Shown here: positions 1 through 11,715 of the stretch, piece after piece
Position numbering within the stretch: position 1 is the stretch's first letter
How the letters are laid out: each line of letters opens with the position of its first letter
From: Rugalucina vietnamica
Taxonomy: Eukaryota > Mollusca > Bivalvia > Lucinida > Lucinidae
Reading direction: 5' to 3'
DNA length: 64,000 nucleotides
Assembly: GCA_964017185.1 (NCBI GenBank)
Contig: OZ024876.1
Coordinates: 17,310,226-17,374,225, forward strand
The notes under the pieces: generated by a model
Told to the model about the DNA's origin: nothing
Databases searched by the model: none
Seen by the model: only the letters and a program-made list of their open reading frames with translations
Program-made: the position numbers and the translations under genes

Positions 1-2220
1 TTATTCATTTTCATGTTTTGTGTTTACCTCTCTGTTGTATTCGTCATTTTTGTATTTGATTATGACTAGCTGGATGGCTACCTTTTAAGTAAAGAGCTTG
101 TCTTTGCCCTTAATGTGTTCTGTAGATTTTTTGTGATGTTTTGTGTAGTATTTTCCTTCTTGCATGATGTCTGGGTTCGGAGTTTAAAATTATTTATCTT
201 TAGGGATGGCGGATCGATGTCGAGCGGGATGTCGAGCGTTGGTATCTCGGTTCTGGGTTTGGGAATGCTATGCCAATCCCGGAGGGTCCTTTGGGGTGCA
301 TGGTTGCCCCTCCCGGTCCACAGAATAATTCTGCCTACCGAAGCAATATTTATTATAGTCAAGCCTAGTCATATTTCGTCCAAGCATCCAGGGTCAGAAT
401 CAAGGCAAATACTCTACGTCTCTTGTCTTGTTTCACGGTCATGTCACTCATGTATTTCAGATGCACTTGAATTCGCATCGTCTCACATACACCATATGAC
501 AGTATACATCCATATTGATTGTGTTAGCAATGTCAGGCAGTTTGTGTCTCCCTTTTGAAACTGCGACTGAAAGGGATACATACTGCGTTACAGTTACAAA
601 ACTTTCAGAGGAAACGTGAATATGCAGAGATACCAGAACATTAATTTTAGCCTGCTTTTCTGGCGAGTTCATTATCAATCACGCTTGTGTCATTGGATTT
701 TAAAATCCGACACATGCGCAGTGAAACAGTCTACATAAATTTTAAGCTCTCTCCTTCTCTACTACGACTTAATGTCTACGTCATTGATGTACAGCTGTAT
801 GCATGTTTTCTTTTGGCTCATATACTACGTATGTAATCTGAATCGAAATAATGTTGAATTGAGTTTTACAATATCTTCCTTTTCACGAAACAAGGTATTT
901 TTCACCACAAGTGTGCATTACACTGTCTACTTGCACTGACTTTTAGGAATTGCTGCATTTCCTTATTAAAACTATAATATGCAACAAGTATAAGCTTTTA
1001 CAAAAAGCTTGGTCTACGCTTCGCATATATAAACTTGAATGTCAAAGAATCTGACCGTATTCCCATTTCATCGTGGTTCATGTGACTGAACAGAAATAAA
1101 ACGCTGCGCGGTCAAAGCATTCATACCTGACAATCGACCGTCACAGTACTGTCGGTTCATTTCATTCCGTTGTGGCTTGGATAGAATGTAATTGGCTACA
1201 CGGCAGGTGGGGTGCGGTCAAAGATTTCAGGCCTGACCATATAGCGTCACAATACCGTCGGTTCATTTCATTCCGTTGTTGCTTAGATAGAATGTTGTCA
1301 TGCACCAGTTCCACGAATTTAACAATTTGCCCCATTTTTGATACCTACTGCACCATTGGTACAAATGTTACCAACCAAAGGGAGGTTTGCCTGGTGTTTT
1401 GGGTGTTTACACGGTCCTTGGCGAAACGACCCGGAATCCTACTAACACGATGGTCAAGCCACTAGACTCAAACGTGCAGTTGCAGTTGTAAAGAGATGTA
1501 CGAGTTGTCTTGTAATTTAATGAAAAGTAGGTCAATCTCAAACTTTAGAGTAGTCTACGCGCTGGCGCGTAGACAATTAAGAACATTTAGACAAATAGCC
1601 AATTCATTTATGGACAGAGACCAGTAATTGTAACGCTGCACGCGATTGGCCCAAAGTGTGGGCAGATCTACCGCGGTAAATTTAAGATGTAACGCTACCT
1701 ACGATTGGTAATAAATGCGTATCTATCAACCGTCTTTTGCTATATTGTGTGATTTAATCAGCTACTGTTTTGCCATACAATGGCCAAATTGCGGATGTGT
1801 TGATTTTTGAATAATCATTTTTTTATTGTTGAGCAATTTTGGGGTGTCCATAAACAGTGAAAGAAAACGTCCTTGGATGCTGGCTAGCAACCTGTTTGTT
1901 GCTGCACTTGTACACGGCCTGGGACGATCTCTCGTCTGCTGAATGTGTCGGGGCCCACTATGAGTTGTGAAGCATACGAAGGAGTCTTGTTTGGAAGCGA
2001 ATTACAATGGAAGTCTATGGGAACGATAATTATAGGTCTCTGCCCTTTATATCAGATATAAAATCACTGCAACTATTGCTATGGTTGACGTTCCAATGAT
2101 TTAGCTTAACAATGACACTATCGGCGTAGGGACAAAAAGAATCTGCAAAGATAATTCGGCATTGCTCCCATTTGTTTCTATACAATATGGACACATTTCT
2201 TTCAAATAAGTCCTTTTTAT
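1..2220. other. Unassigned noncoding DNA
   Basis: No convincing exon, RNA gene or recognised repeat is visible apart from a short tandem duplication near 1111-1300. Open frames here are short and show no family signature. The stretch ends where a GGTCA-rich dispersed element begins with its TGAGCC hairpin. Confidence 0.5.
1111..1300. repeat. 106-bp tandem duplication, two units
   Basis: The phrase GTCGGTTCATTTCATTCCGT occurs at 1151 and again at 1257, a spacing of 106 bp. The sequence around it also matches (GGTCAAAG, CCTGAC, GCGTCAC or CCGTCAC). The two units differ at several positions, so the duplication is not recent. Confidence 0.75.
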
Positions 2221-4057
2221 TAGCTCACCTGAGCCGAAGGCTCATGAGGAGCTTAAAGGTGCTCGAGCCGGCGTCCGTGCGTCCGTGCGCGCGTGCGTGG
2301 TCCATTCATATTTTCAAAGATCTTCTTCTCTGAAACCGCTAAGTCAATCAAAGCCAAATTTTATATGAAAAATCTTTAGGAAGTGGGAACCAATGTTTAT
2401 ATAAATAATCCAGGTCACATGACCAAGATGGCCGCCATGCCCATATATGTAAAAACCCTTCAAAAATCTCCTTTTCTTGAACCGGTAGACCGATTTCAAC
2501 GAAACTTGGCATGAAGCATTTATGACTCAAGTACTACAATGTGTATATAAATCATGACCCTTCAATGACCGTGACCAATTTAACGGCAAGGTCAATTTTG
2601 GAAACATTGGCTTTTACATGGAAAAAAAGTGAAAACTATGGATTTTCTGAAAACTATTGCAGCCTTAGACCAGAAATGTGGTAGATGCGAACAACTAATA
2701 GATTAGATGAAGGTATATGATTAATTTAGGTCAAGGACATCTCTTGACCTTGGTCTGTCTGTCGTCCATACACACTTTTCAAAGATCTTGTTCGCTAAAA
2801 CCGCTTGGCCAATCAAAGCCAAATTTTATATGAAGCATCTATAGGAAGTGGAAACCAATGTGTATATAAATAATCCAGGTCACTCGACCAAGATGGCCGC
2901 CATGCCCATATATGGTAAAACCCCTTCAAAAATCTTCTTCTCTGGAACTGGTGGACCGATTTCAACGAAACTTGACATGAAAAGGTACAAATAGGAAAAC
3001 ATCAGGAAAAGGCGCAATCAGAAAAAGATTCCCACTCCAAAAACCGAGGTGGGAAAAAACAAACTAACAATCAGGTACTTATACCATGAAAACACATCGT
3101 AAGCCGAATGAGCAGCTATTTTCCCAAAAGGTGGCCACTCAATTACCTAAACTTAACTAAAAATGTGAAAACACGCATAAGGCGCCAACAGCACAAAAAA
3201 TTTAAACACCAAGACATAAAACAAAAGAACCACCACAGAAGTATCGCCTTGGAACGATCAGTAACACAAAGTTACTGGCCGGCTTAAACCGGTTTTACAT
3301 GGCCATAACCTCACCCTCAGCTTCTGCAGTGGTTCATAACATTCAGTTAGTTCTTCGGTCCTCATGGTGAATCACTAACTAGTCAATGAATCATCAAGAA
3401 CAAACAAATAAATTATCTATGACTCAAGTACTACAATGTGTATATAAATCATGACCCTGCGCTGACCTTAACCTATTTTACGGCAAAGTCAATTTTGGAA
3501 ACATTGGCTTTTACATGGGAAACAGTGAAAACTATGGATTTTTTGAAAACTATTGCAGCCTGAGATCTTCTTCCCTGAAACTGTTTGGCCAATGAAAGCC
3601 AAATTTTGTGTGGTGCCTCCATGGGTAGTGGGAACAAAAGTGATTGCGAAATCCTCGTCACATGATCAAGATGGCCACCATGCCTATATATGGTAAAGTC
3701 CACTCAAAAATCTTCTTCTCCAGAACCGGCAAGTAGATTTTCACGAAACTTGGTGTGTAGCATTTAGGACTCAAGCCCATTGTAGTTTGATCATATGATG
3801 ACTCTTGGGTGACCTTGACTTATTTTACAGCAAGGTCATTTTGGAAACATATGCTTTTACAGGGGAAAAAGTAAAAACAATGGATTTTTTAAACTGTTGC
3901 AGCCTGAGACCTGAAACCGATGGACCGAATGAAGGTATGTGATTAATTAAGGTCAAGGTCATCTCTTGACCTTGGCCTATCTGTGGTCCATACACGTTTT
4001 TCAGAGATCTTCTTCACTGTAACCGCTTGTTTTGACTCTCAGGTGAGCGATCGTTGC
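2221..4057 (-). mobile_element. GGTCAAGGTCA-rich dispersed element, interrupted
   Basis: The plus strand opens with the reverse complement of the family's hairpin tail (TGAGCCTTCGGCTCA with AGGTGAGCT). The interior has diverged direct repeats of modules seen in the other copies: ACCAAGATGGCCGCCAT, ACATGACC and GGTCAAGGTCATCTC. No reading frame of note is present, so it is non-autonomous. A Penelope-like 3' fragment is nested at 2982-3413, and the host phrase GACTCAAGTACTACAATGTG resumes after it. The superfamily is not known to me. Confidence 0.7.
2982..3413 (-). mobile_element. 5'-truncated Penelope-like fragment (nested)
   Basis: The fragment begins on the plus strand with AAGGTACAAATAGG, the complement of the shared 3' end TACTTGTACCTTT. 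It then follows the tail of the long copy at 59441-61885 for about 430 bp. It lies inside the GGTCA-rich element, so it is the younger of the two. Confidence 0.8.
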
Positions 4058-4097
4058 CCTTGGGCTACTTGTTGGAAATACATGTAGACAAACAGTA

Positions 4098-4142
4098 TAG
4101 CCCCAGATGTGATGCCACAGAATTCGGCGTCACATCTGGGTC
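4098..4142. repeat. GCCCCAGATG foldback hairpin
   Basis: GCCCCAGATGTGATGCC and its near complement GGCGTCACATCTGGG form a hairpin. Related hairpins lie at 46078, 50139, 50539 and 62900, so this is a dispersed foldback family. The 4058-4728 interval holds nothing else I can name. Confidence 0.7.
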
Positions 4143-4732
4143 CATTTTATTTGCTTAAAAATGTTCATTGAAAAATGGTATAAAAATTCAAAGTCACCCC
4201 TGATGCCCTTAAAATAATAGTTGAGTCATCAATGATAATAATGAGCAAGTCCATTCATTATATATGTGTTAATTTATATGTTTTATCAATGGGTTATTGC
4301 TAAATGAGTCTCGAGCTGTCTTTTGACATATTTTCATATCTTCGGAGACTATCAGCTAAATAATTCATCCTAATAAGATATTGTTGGAACTTACAGGAAA
4401 ATTGTCACGCCATTGTTGTCAAAAAGCTTGTCACATCGCCTATGTTTGAATGCACGAACATAAAGACCAGGAATCATATTTAGAGTCCAAACATGAAAAG
4501 AAAATATAAGACAAACTCTTTCCCGACAGGGTGGCCATTTAGTCTCAACCAAAACCAAAGGCAGCGAGTACAACAGAGAGACAGACAGAAAAATCAGAAT
4601 ATGTATCATGAAGATAAATCACTCATACTGATACCCCGACTACTGCTTTACCGGGACGCCGGCATTTTTTTTTACTTTTTACAGCGAAGTTAGCAAAGTG
4701 GAGATTCCGATTTTATCAATAAAGACATTTAA

Positions 4733-5650
4733 GGATGTTCGCTGCCAACATTTGACATTTCGGAACTTCCGGTTTTTATTTTGTTGAATATCTCGTAAAC
4801 GGTTGCAGATATTTTCCTAATAGTCTATTTTTGAATACATATTGATGATATGATTTGAACGAGTCATGAAAATGGTCAATCTAAGGAACTTCATTTTTTC
4901 ATCCCGTTTTCTGTTACTTTTTTGAAAATTTTGTGTCAGCAAAATTTAGGGAGTAGGATTAAAATTGAATGGTACACAACTATAAATTACTTGCACTGAT
5001 TTGATGTTTAATTTAGCAAAAGTAGATGTATACAATGTCTTCTTTATCAGTACTTTTTTTGGTGTGCTAGTTTTAAAATTTTGGGTGGTTTTATGAAATA
5101 GGGTGTTAGAAGAAAAACGGTCGAAAAAAGGCTTAAAATGGCGATGTTTAAGTTGTTGGTTCTCTCTTATTTGCACACTACCCTATATTTTTCATTCTTT
5201 TATTCGAATAATATGAACAAGTTCTATGTTGTGTGAAAATGCAAGAAAAAGTTTGAATCTACAAATATGGAGTTGAAACATTTATAAATATTGATTTTTT
5301 TCGACTTTTCAAGTTAGGGGGTAGAGTTGTTTAAAAAGTCGAAAAAAATTGTAATCCACTTCAAGATGAAAATTTATGTTTTTTAGGTTCAAAATAGACA
5401 GTGTTACTTAAACAAGCATTCGTGATGTATCGTTCGTCCAGGAAGGTATATGTGAAAGAATTGAAAATTAAATTATTTTTGTAATTTTCAAACGCGTTGT
5501 TTAGAGGTCTCATTCAGAGCCCTGTAGCTCGAAAAAATGCACACTTCCCTATATTCATTTTGTTTTCATATGTCTTATTTTATCTTTTTGAATCAAAAAA
5601 GAGCGGTTAGAAAAAAAGTTTGGATACTTTTTTATTGGAAGCGTACATCC
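4733..5650. mobile_element. TTAA-flanked non-autonomous DNA transposon
   Basis: The terminal inverted repeats are short, GGATGTTCGC at the left and GCGTACATCC at the right. TTAA sits directly outside both (4729-4732 and 5651-5654), as expected for a TTAA-targeting transposon such as the piggyBac group. No transposase frame is present. A second, similar copy starts at 63194 and runs out of the window. The superfamily is inferred from the target site only. Confidence 0.7.
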
Positions 5651-5675
5651 TTAAATAAAAACAAATTATATAACT

Positions 5676-6115
5676 ATCTGTGAGTCCTTGTTTTTTATTC
5701 ATTATGGTGTTAATCATGATTTATTTGCTTGCCCTTGATGATCATTGACTAGTTAGAGGTTCTCCACGAGGAAAGAACAACTAACTAAATGTTGTGAACC
5801 ATTGTTGAAGATGAGGGTGAGGTTAGGCGCCTGCAAAACCGTTGTAAACCCTTCAGTGATCTCATCCAATTCGATACTTCTGTTGTGGTTCTAGTTGCTA
5901 TACGTTTTGGAGGTGGATGTTTGTATTGTTTGCACCTTATGCACGTTTTCATACTTTGAGTTAAGCTCGCCTGAGTGGTCGCCTTTTAGGAAATAGTTGC
6001 CCACTCGGCTTACGATAGGTACCTAATCAATTTAGTTTTTTCCCACCTTGGATTTTGGAGTGAAAATTTCTTTCAGATTGTGGCATTGCATGCTCATTGC
6101 CTACGTTTACCTTTT
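5676..6115 (+). mobile_element. 5'-truncated Penelope-like fragment
   Basis: It carries the tail of the Penelope-like family: TGATTTATTTGCTTGCCC, GTTGTGAACCATTG, GGCTTACGATAGG and a degraded terminus near CTACGTTTACCTTTTT. It begins 22 bp after the TTAA of the preceding transposon. Divergence is higher than in the 46.6-kb and 59.4-kb copies. Confidence 0.75.
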
Positions 6116-6482
6116 TCTTACCGCCAGTTAATTACCATGCATTATTTGCGCCAATGTAAGGGTAAGTTAAGCGAGGTAAAATCAGCTGTCACATCGCGGT
6201 TTCTATGGCGTCACCGACTTTTGGTTATGAACAAGTGAAAATCGCGCTGGGAATTCCAACCGTGATGTAGTCAAGTAGCACGAGTGGTCAACCATACAAA
6301 TACACTTGTATACAGTTTCATTAGTTGTATATGTGTTCATGAATTAATATAACCTCCGATTGACGAAATGAAATGCTGCTAATTGAAATGTTGAATGTTC
6401 GAAGAGATATTAATGCATATTGGGTGAATCTTTATTACCACACGGGATAACCAAGCGGTACAAATCAATCACTCGAAGAATA

Positions 6483-6635
6483 TGAGCTGCGTCATAAGAA
6501 ACCCAACAATGTGGTTTGCGAATAGGTCCGACACAAACCGAGCCGTACATGCACAGAAGACAGCTGGAGACTGGAAATTTTGTGTATCAAAAGAAGAGGA
6601 ATTGTACTATCCGTGTAGTGAAACAGACACTTGTA
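6483..6635 (-). mobile_element. CCAACAAT-type MITE, partial
   Basis: Shares GAAACCCAACAATGTGG, TAGGTCCGACACAAACCG and TGTACTATCCGTGTAG with at least seven other copies in the window (for example 36785-37015 and 39853-40087). The central GATCAGCTTCGCGG palindrome seen in longer copies is missing here. Confidence 0.7.
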
Positions 6636-6658
6636 TAATTCAAATGGGACCAAACATA

Positions 6659-7981
6659 TTAAACGTTGGTGAGAAAATGAATCTAAACCAATGACAATTT
6701 TCTGATTTCTCACAAAACCTCGCTGATCTCAACGGACCAAATGAGAAAATATAATTTGCACTATTGATAATGTACGGGGAGACCTTTTAGGGCCGAGACA
6801 CGACACAACACTAGCTGCAGTAACACCAAACAAAAATAAAACTGAGATCATTAAAAAGCAGTGAAAATATAAATGAGAAAGAATGGGTTTAGACGTTCAT
6901 TGGCAGCTTAAATGCGATGAACTGAAATATTATTTATATAATGTCATTATGCATGTAAGTTAAATTGGATTTCTATTATGTTTTAGTTTGAATGCAATAT
7001 TTTTTCATAGTCTGATTAAATTAATTTCGATTAAGGTAATCAAGTTGCAAGGGCTTATCTTACAATTATGTTTCCAACTTGAATCTTAAGACCTGAATAA
7101 ACTTGTGGTATCTTACCCGCTGAGTATCTGGGTTGGATTTATCTGCTGTTTGATGTAGCACTGTTAATGTCTCTGAAATGTGCAATATCTTTTTTTGTAA
7201 ACCGTTAGGGTCCCGTTTCGTGTTCAAACCTTTTTAAGATAACCATAAAAATAACCCATAATTTTCATGATATTCGATTTTTATTTTCTCATTTCCCAAG
7301 ATTAAATTTTGAATATGCGAAAAGAAGACATTAAATGCTGCATAGCCTTTGTGTTTTGCAGCCATCAATGGAATAATGTTGTTTGATATTAGACGATTGT
7401 CTGTTTCTAATAGAATTTCGTAAAATATGCTATTTGGCGGTCGTACAAATGTGTAATAAAAATACAAAACGTCTTGCTTTTTACATTATATTGTCATGGG
7501 TAATCATGGTAATAGTTTTGATTATTTGACGGTTTACAAACGTTACCATTGTGTGCGTGCGATTTTATTAAGCCAGAGTTGTTTTCATCCCAAAGTGCAT
7601 TATTGCCTCTGGTAATATAAAATGCAATATTGATCAGAAAATGGCGCCTCCAAAACTACAAGTAAATGTAGATTTAATGGATAAAAATACAATTAATGAA
7701 ATAAATTTCAATAACTGCAAAGTTGTGCCGTGTGCGGCCGAAATCGCGGTATGGCCCATCTCTTTTCTCATTAATATGCTCACTGTTCGTAAAGAATCTC
7801 AGTTTGTTTGTTTTTTTTTTTGTTATTTGCTATTACTGCAGCTGGTGTTGTGTCGTATGGCGGCCCTGAAAAGTCTCCCCGTACATCATACATAGTGCAG
7901 ATTCAATTTTTGAGATCAGCGAGGGTATTCAGAGAAATCAGAAATTTATTATCGGTTTAGATTCTTTTCTAGCCAACGTTT
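6659..7981. mobile_element. 1.3-kb element with ~200-bp inverted repeats
   Basis: The left arm (about 6659-6865) reads AACGTTGGTGAGAAAATGAA, TTTCTGATTTCTC, GCTGATCTCAA, CGGGGAGAC and AGCTGCAGTAACACC. The right arm (about 7790-7981) reads the reverse complement in the same order. No transposase frame is present between them. It looks like a non-autonomous DNA transposon, with arms too diverged to be recent. Confidence 0.65.
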
Positions 7982-9163
7982 TATATATTTGGCTCTGTTG
8001 TGATAATACTATTAGTCTAGTCTTTATATCAACTATCCTGTTGAAGGTTGCAAAATTACAGTATTTCTCTTTGGCTCCATCTTGCCAAATGTAAAGGGTC
8101 ACTGAAAAGGTTTCAGAAACCGTGGTATGGTCCATCTTTCTTCTCATGTATATGCTCACTGTTCTTAAAGTCACAGTATATTTTCAATCAATTTTATATG
8201 TGAAAAAAAATTTTTTGGGTCATAAGTTTTGTGCTAAAATGGTGCCTAAATATGGGCATTAAAATTCTTATTTACGCGCCTTAATTTGGGCTAAAATTAA
8301 GGGAAATACCTTAATTTTGCCTTATTTACATTTTTCGATTCTACCCCAAATATTATAAAGAGTTCTAGGCGTGACTTAAGGCGGGGTACCGTAGTAAGCT
8401 TGCGCACTCACATGGTCTCGCGTCATCAATAAAATGTAAACAACATGTAGCCATGAGCGGTTAGTCAATGCCTGAATGCGGAAGCAAAAATAATAAAATC
8501 CAGTGATTCTACAATGGAATATGGAGGAGATGGGGAGCGGGGAATAGGAGGAATGTTATGCAGGTCCCATGACGAGGCGATTTCAAAACTTCTAGGCATT
8601 TGGTAAGGGTACAGTGTCAGTTCTGTTTTTTTCAAACATAGAGCTAAATAATAACACTCATGTACATGTATATTTTGCATTTCGCTTTACGCATTCCGTT
8701 AAGCCAGTTAAGGAGCCACTGAGATGCCACATGGATGGGCGTATATATAAATCTGTAAAATAGCACCTTGTCCACCTCCAATAACAGTTGGAAGTGGTAT
8801 AGAGACACGATTTTATAACATGTACATGTACTGTAGATCTATTTTAATTGAGGTTCGATACGGGGGTATATTGACTACTTATGACACAAGTATTCGCTTC
8901 TCAAAGGGAAATAACATTGTCGAGCTGTACATTAAGATTTCGATAATCACAGATCATCACACTTTTTAGTGTATATAACCAGTCAATAAATCATTCATGT
9001 TATACATACCAGGTCATATTGCATGATTTTATCATTTTAGGCATTGTTAGTGAAAGCCAGACACAGATTCTACCAAGACCTATTGAGAGGGCTGAGGTAA
9101 AATTTTCATTGAGTGATACATTTTCATTTATTTTCACTATGGTTTCCAATTGTTTCGTTTCGT

Positions 9164-9198
<35 letters not shown>

Positions 9199-9640
9199 CG
9201 AACCCATGTCATTTTGAAAACCACTTCGGTCTTTTCATACACATTTTTGTTCATTTCGTACCCAATTAAAACCATTAGTTAAAAATTGATGATAGTGACA
9301 TGAAGTCAGATCCAAACAAAACCCATGGTTCTGACTTTATGTCACAATCAACAATTTTTCAGTCATGTTGGGACGACGCCAGCTGTTCCTGGGTTTCTGG
9401 GTGTCAACCAGTGTTATGCGAAGCTTAAAAGTGCCTTGTTGAAGAACACTGCACGGTAGAAGTAGTTATCGTAATTATCTTGCTGCAGACTTATCCTCTT
9501 CCACTAATTTTGCTCGTTTGCACAAGATTACCTTATTAAACTTATGGTTGTATTATATTATTCTTTTAGGCAAAGAAGTACGGTGCTAACTTACATAGTA
9601 GAAGACGGTTTAATGCTCGGAGGTGTTGGGGAGATGCTTA
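7982..9640. other. Unassigned noncoding DNA with poly(T) tract
   Basis: No gene or named repeat is seen. It includes a poly(T) run at about 9166-9199, and short open frames without family signatures. TATATA and TGTACATGTA stretches are low complexity. Confidence 0.45.
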
Positions 9641-10080
9641 AGCCGTGTTCTAACTGTCCCAGATTATCTACGGTTAACCAGGATGAAACGTATCAGACCG
9701 GGATAGAACCATAGCGCCACCATGGACATGCGTGGCAATTCGGGACATTCCGGTGCAGAACTGGGCGACACCGGGACAAAGCGTTCGAGCATGATTCATG
9801 CTCGAACGCTTTATTGATAAACCGGAATGATCCGACGTAAAGTGGGGGTAATTAAGACGACACCGTGCTATTCTACACAAGCTCATGAAGCTGTCCCTTC
9901 ACCGGAACTCATTTATGACGAACCAGACCTTTAAAATTTTGCCCACCGTGAAAGCCCGTTTTGGGCCCGGTCGTCACCAACACAATCGTTGACAACCATC
10001 CGGCTTAACATCGGAGTTTACCGAAGTAAAGCCGGGATCCACCGGCCTGCATAGTGACAACACTGTGTTAGAACACAGCA
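9641..10080. mobile_element. Possible ~440-bp MITE with a central palindrome
   Basis: GTGTTCTAAC near 9644 is matched by GTTAGAACAC near 10070, giving short terminal inverted repeats. Inside lies a perfect hairpin with 17-bp arms at 9778-9812 (AAAGCGTTCGAGCATGA and its complement). The DNA is GC-richer than its surroundings. No second copy exists in the window, so the call is tentative. Confidence 0.4.
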
Positions 10081-11662
10081 AAAACGTGACTCCACCGGGT
10101 TCATCTATAAAAGTGAAATAAATGAAGTTATTTTATACTTTACAGAGAAAACCAGTGTATATCAAAACTTGATAAAATTGGTATTTTCATTGATATGAAA
10201 TTTCACTGATATCAAATCTCACTGATATCAAAAGTCACTAGTGACTAATATTAGCCTTTATCTTCACTGTAGATTTTGGATTACTTCTGACGTTTCCATT
10301 TACTTGATATTATTAAAGGGGTCTCACTTCAGAAATTCAAACGCCTATAACTCCGTTATTTATGAACGAAAACATAAAGTGTGGATATTCATTTTCTTAG
10401 TTAGAACGTAAGGAACAATGTCATTGTTCCTTACGTTCTAAATTATGTGGTACCAAAATTATTTGTTTTTAAATTTTTTTTTTTGTTTTTTTTGCATTTT
10501 CACCGCCTGCCTTGTGAATTGGAAAATGCCCGTGTATTGTATAAAATAAAAAGAAAACTTGAGTTGAAAACATTAAAAAATTTTCACTTGTGCTGCGCAC
10601 TCGTGAAAATTCTGATGTTTTCAACTCACTCGATGAAATATATTTGGTATTCACCTAAACAAAGCAAATATCCTCTATATCTGTATCAAAACTATACTAT
10701 GCAAAATACATTTAGCAATTTTTGATGTTTTATAAATTTTTGGTCATCTTAGAGCAATTTTGAACATTTCTTTCATTTAAATGACAAGAATAGGGTCTTA
10801 GGCACATGATACGATTAATTTAAAAACGCCATCATTCAAGAGGTTTTTGGAGCAATCAAGAAATACAGAAAGGGTGTGAAGGCAACATATTTAGGCCATT
10901 AGACACATACTTTTCATCCCTTGTTTATCAACGTTGTTGATTATATGACAAATGAGAGTGGTCTTTTTCGGTACAAACTTTACCTACCGAAAAAAAAAAA
11001 ACGACGTCAACGTTTCGCCAAGTGGTCGAAATTGTCTTAATTTCGGGTTACTTGGTTCCCATGTATTTTCAGAAAAACAAAACAAGACAAACAAAGCACA
11101 ATGTAGCCAATACAGTGGCAAGTAACACTTTAAAGTTTCAGGGCCATAACGCGTCATGCTAGTCAGATAGGGGAAATCCTAATAAGAAACGTAACTGTAC
11201 GGCAATAATTAAAAAACTAACGATCTTTATTTCACGGCAATTAAACTTCGTTTCCATGGTTAATGTTTTTTTTTGTTTTGTTTTTTCTTTGTTTTGATGT
11301 CTAAACAGTTGCTTAAGCATGATTTTGGTTTCCCAAAATAAGCAGACTTGCAAGTTTTGATCATGCGTCCTAATTTGTGACGTTACGTCAGTATCGCCGT
11401 AAGGTTTGCTTTTTCGAAATTTTTCGTTTGCAAGTTCTTGTCGAAAGGTTACCACTTACGCATATATTCAAAATATAACTTTTATTTTTTATGTGCAGAG
11501 ACATGCGAATGTAGTTAAAAAATTGCTAAATTTAACGTGCATAGTATTTTCACCGATGAAATGATATTAATACTATTGCATGAAGTCAGACGATATATCT
11601 ACAGTAAAGTTTTGATCATTTCTGACGTTTCCATTCATTTGACTTCATTGACTCTAAAAAGT
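10081..11662. other. Unassigned noncoding DNA
   Basis: AT-rich, with no supported gene. TTCTGACGTTTCCATT occurs near 10287 and again near 11622 in a similar context, suggesting an old duplication. A perfect palindrome lies at 10401-10441. Confidence 0.4.
10401..10441. repeat. Perfect 20-bp-arm palindrome
   Basis: TTAGAACGTAAGGAACAATG is followed by one base and then its exact reverse complement. The core TTAGAACGTAAGGAACA also occurs singly near 13120, so the palindrome may be an end-to-end pair of a repeat terminus. Confidence 0.8.
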
Positions 11663-11715
11663 AGGGGAGCGCAGTGGCGTTCTAATAGAGCATCGGACTC
11701 CGTGTGGAGAGGTCG

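Noticed and set aside
7641-7895. Possible 84-residue plus-strand protein
   Set aside because: Most of it lies in the right arm of an inverted-repeat element and the frame crosses a poly(T) run.
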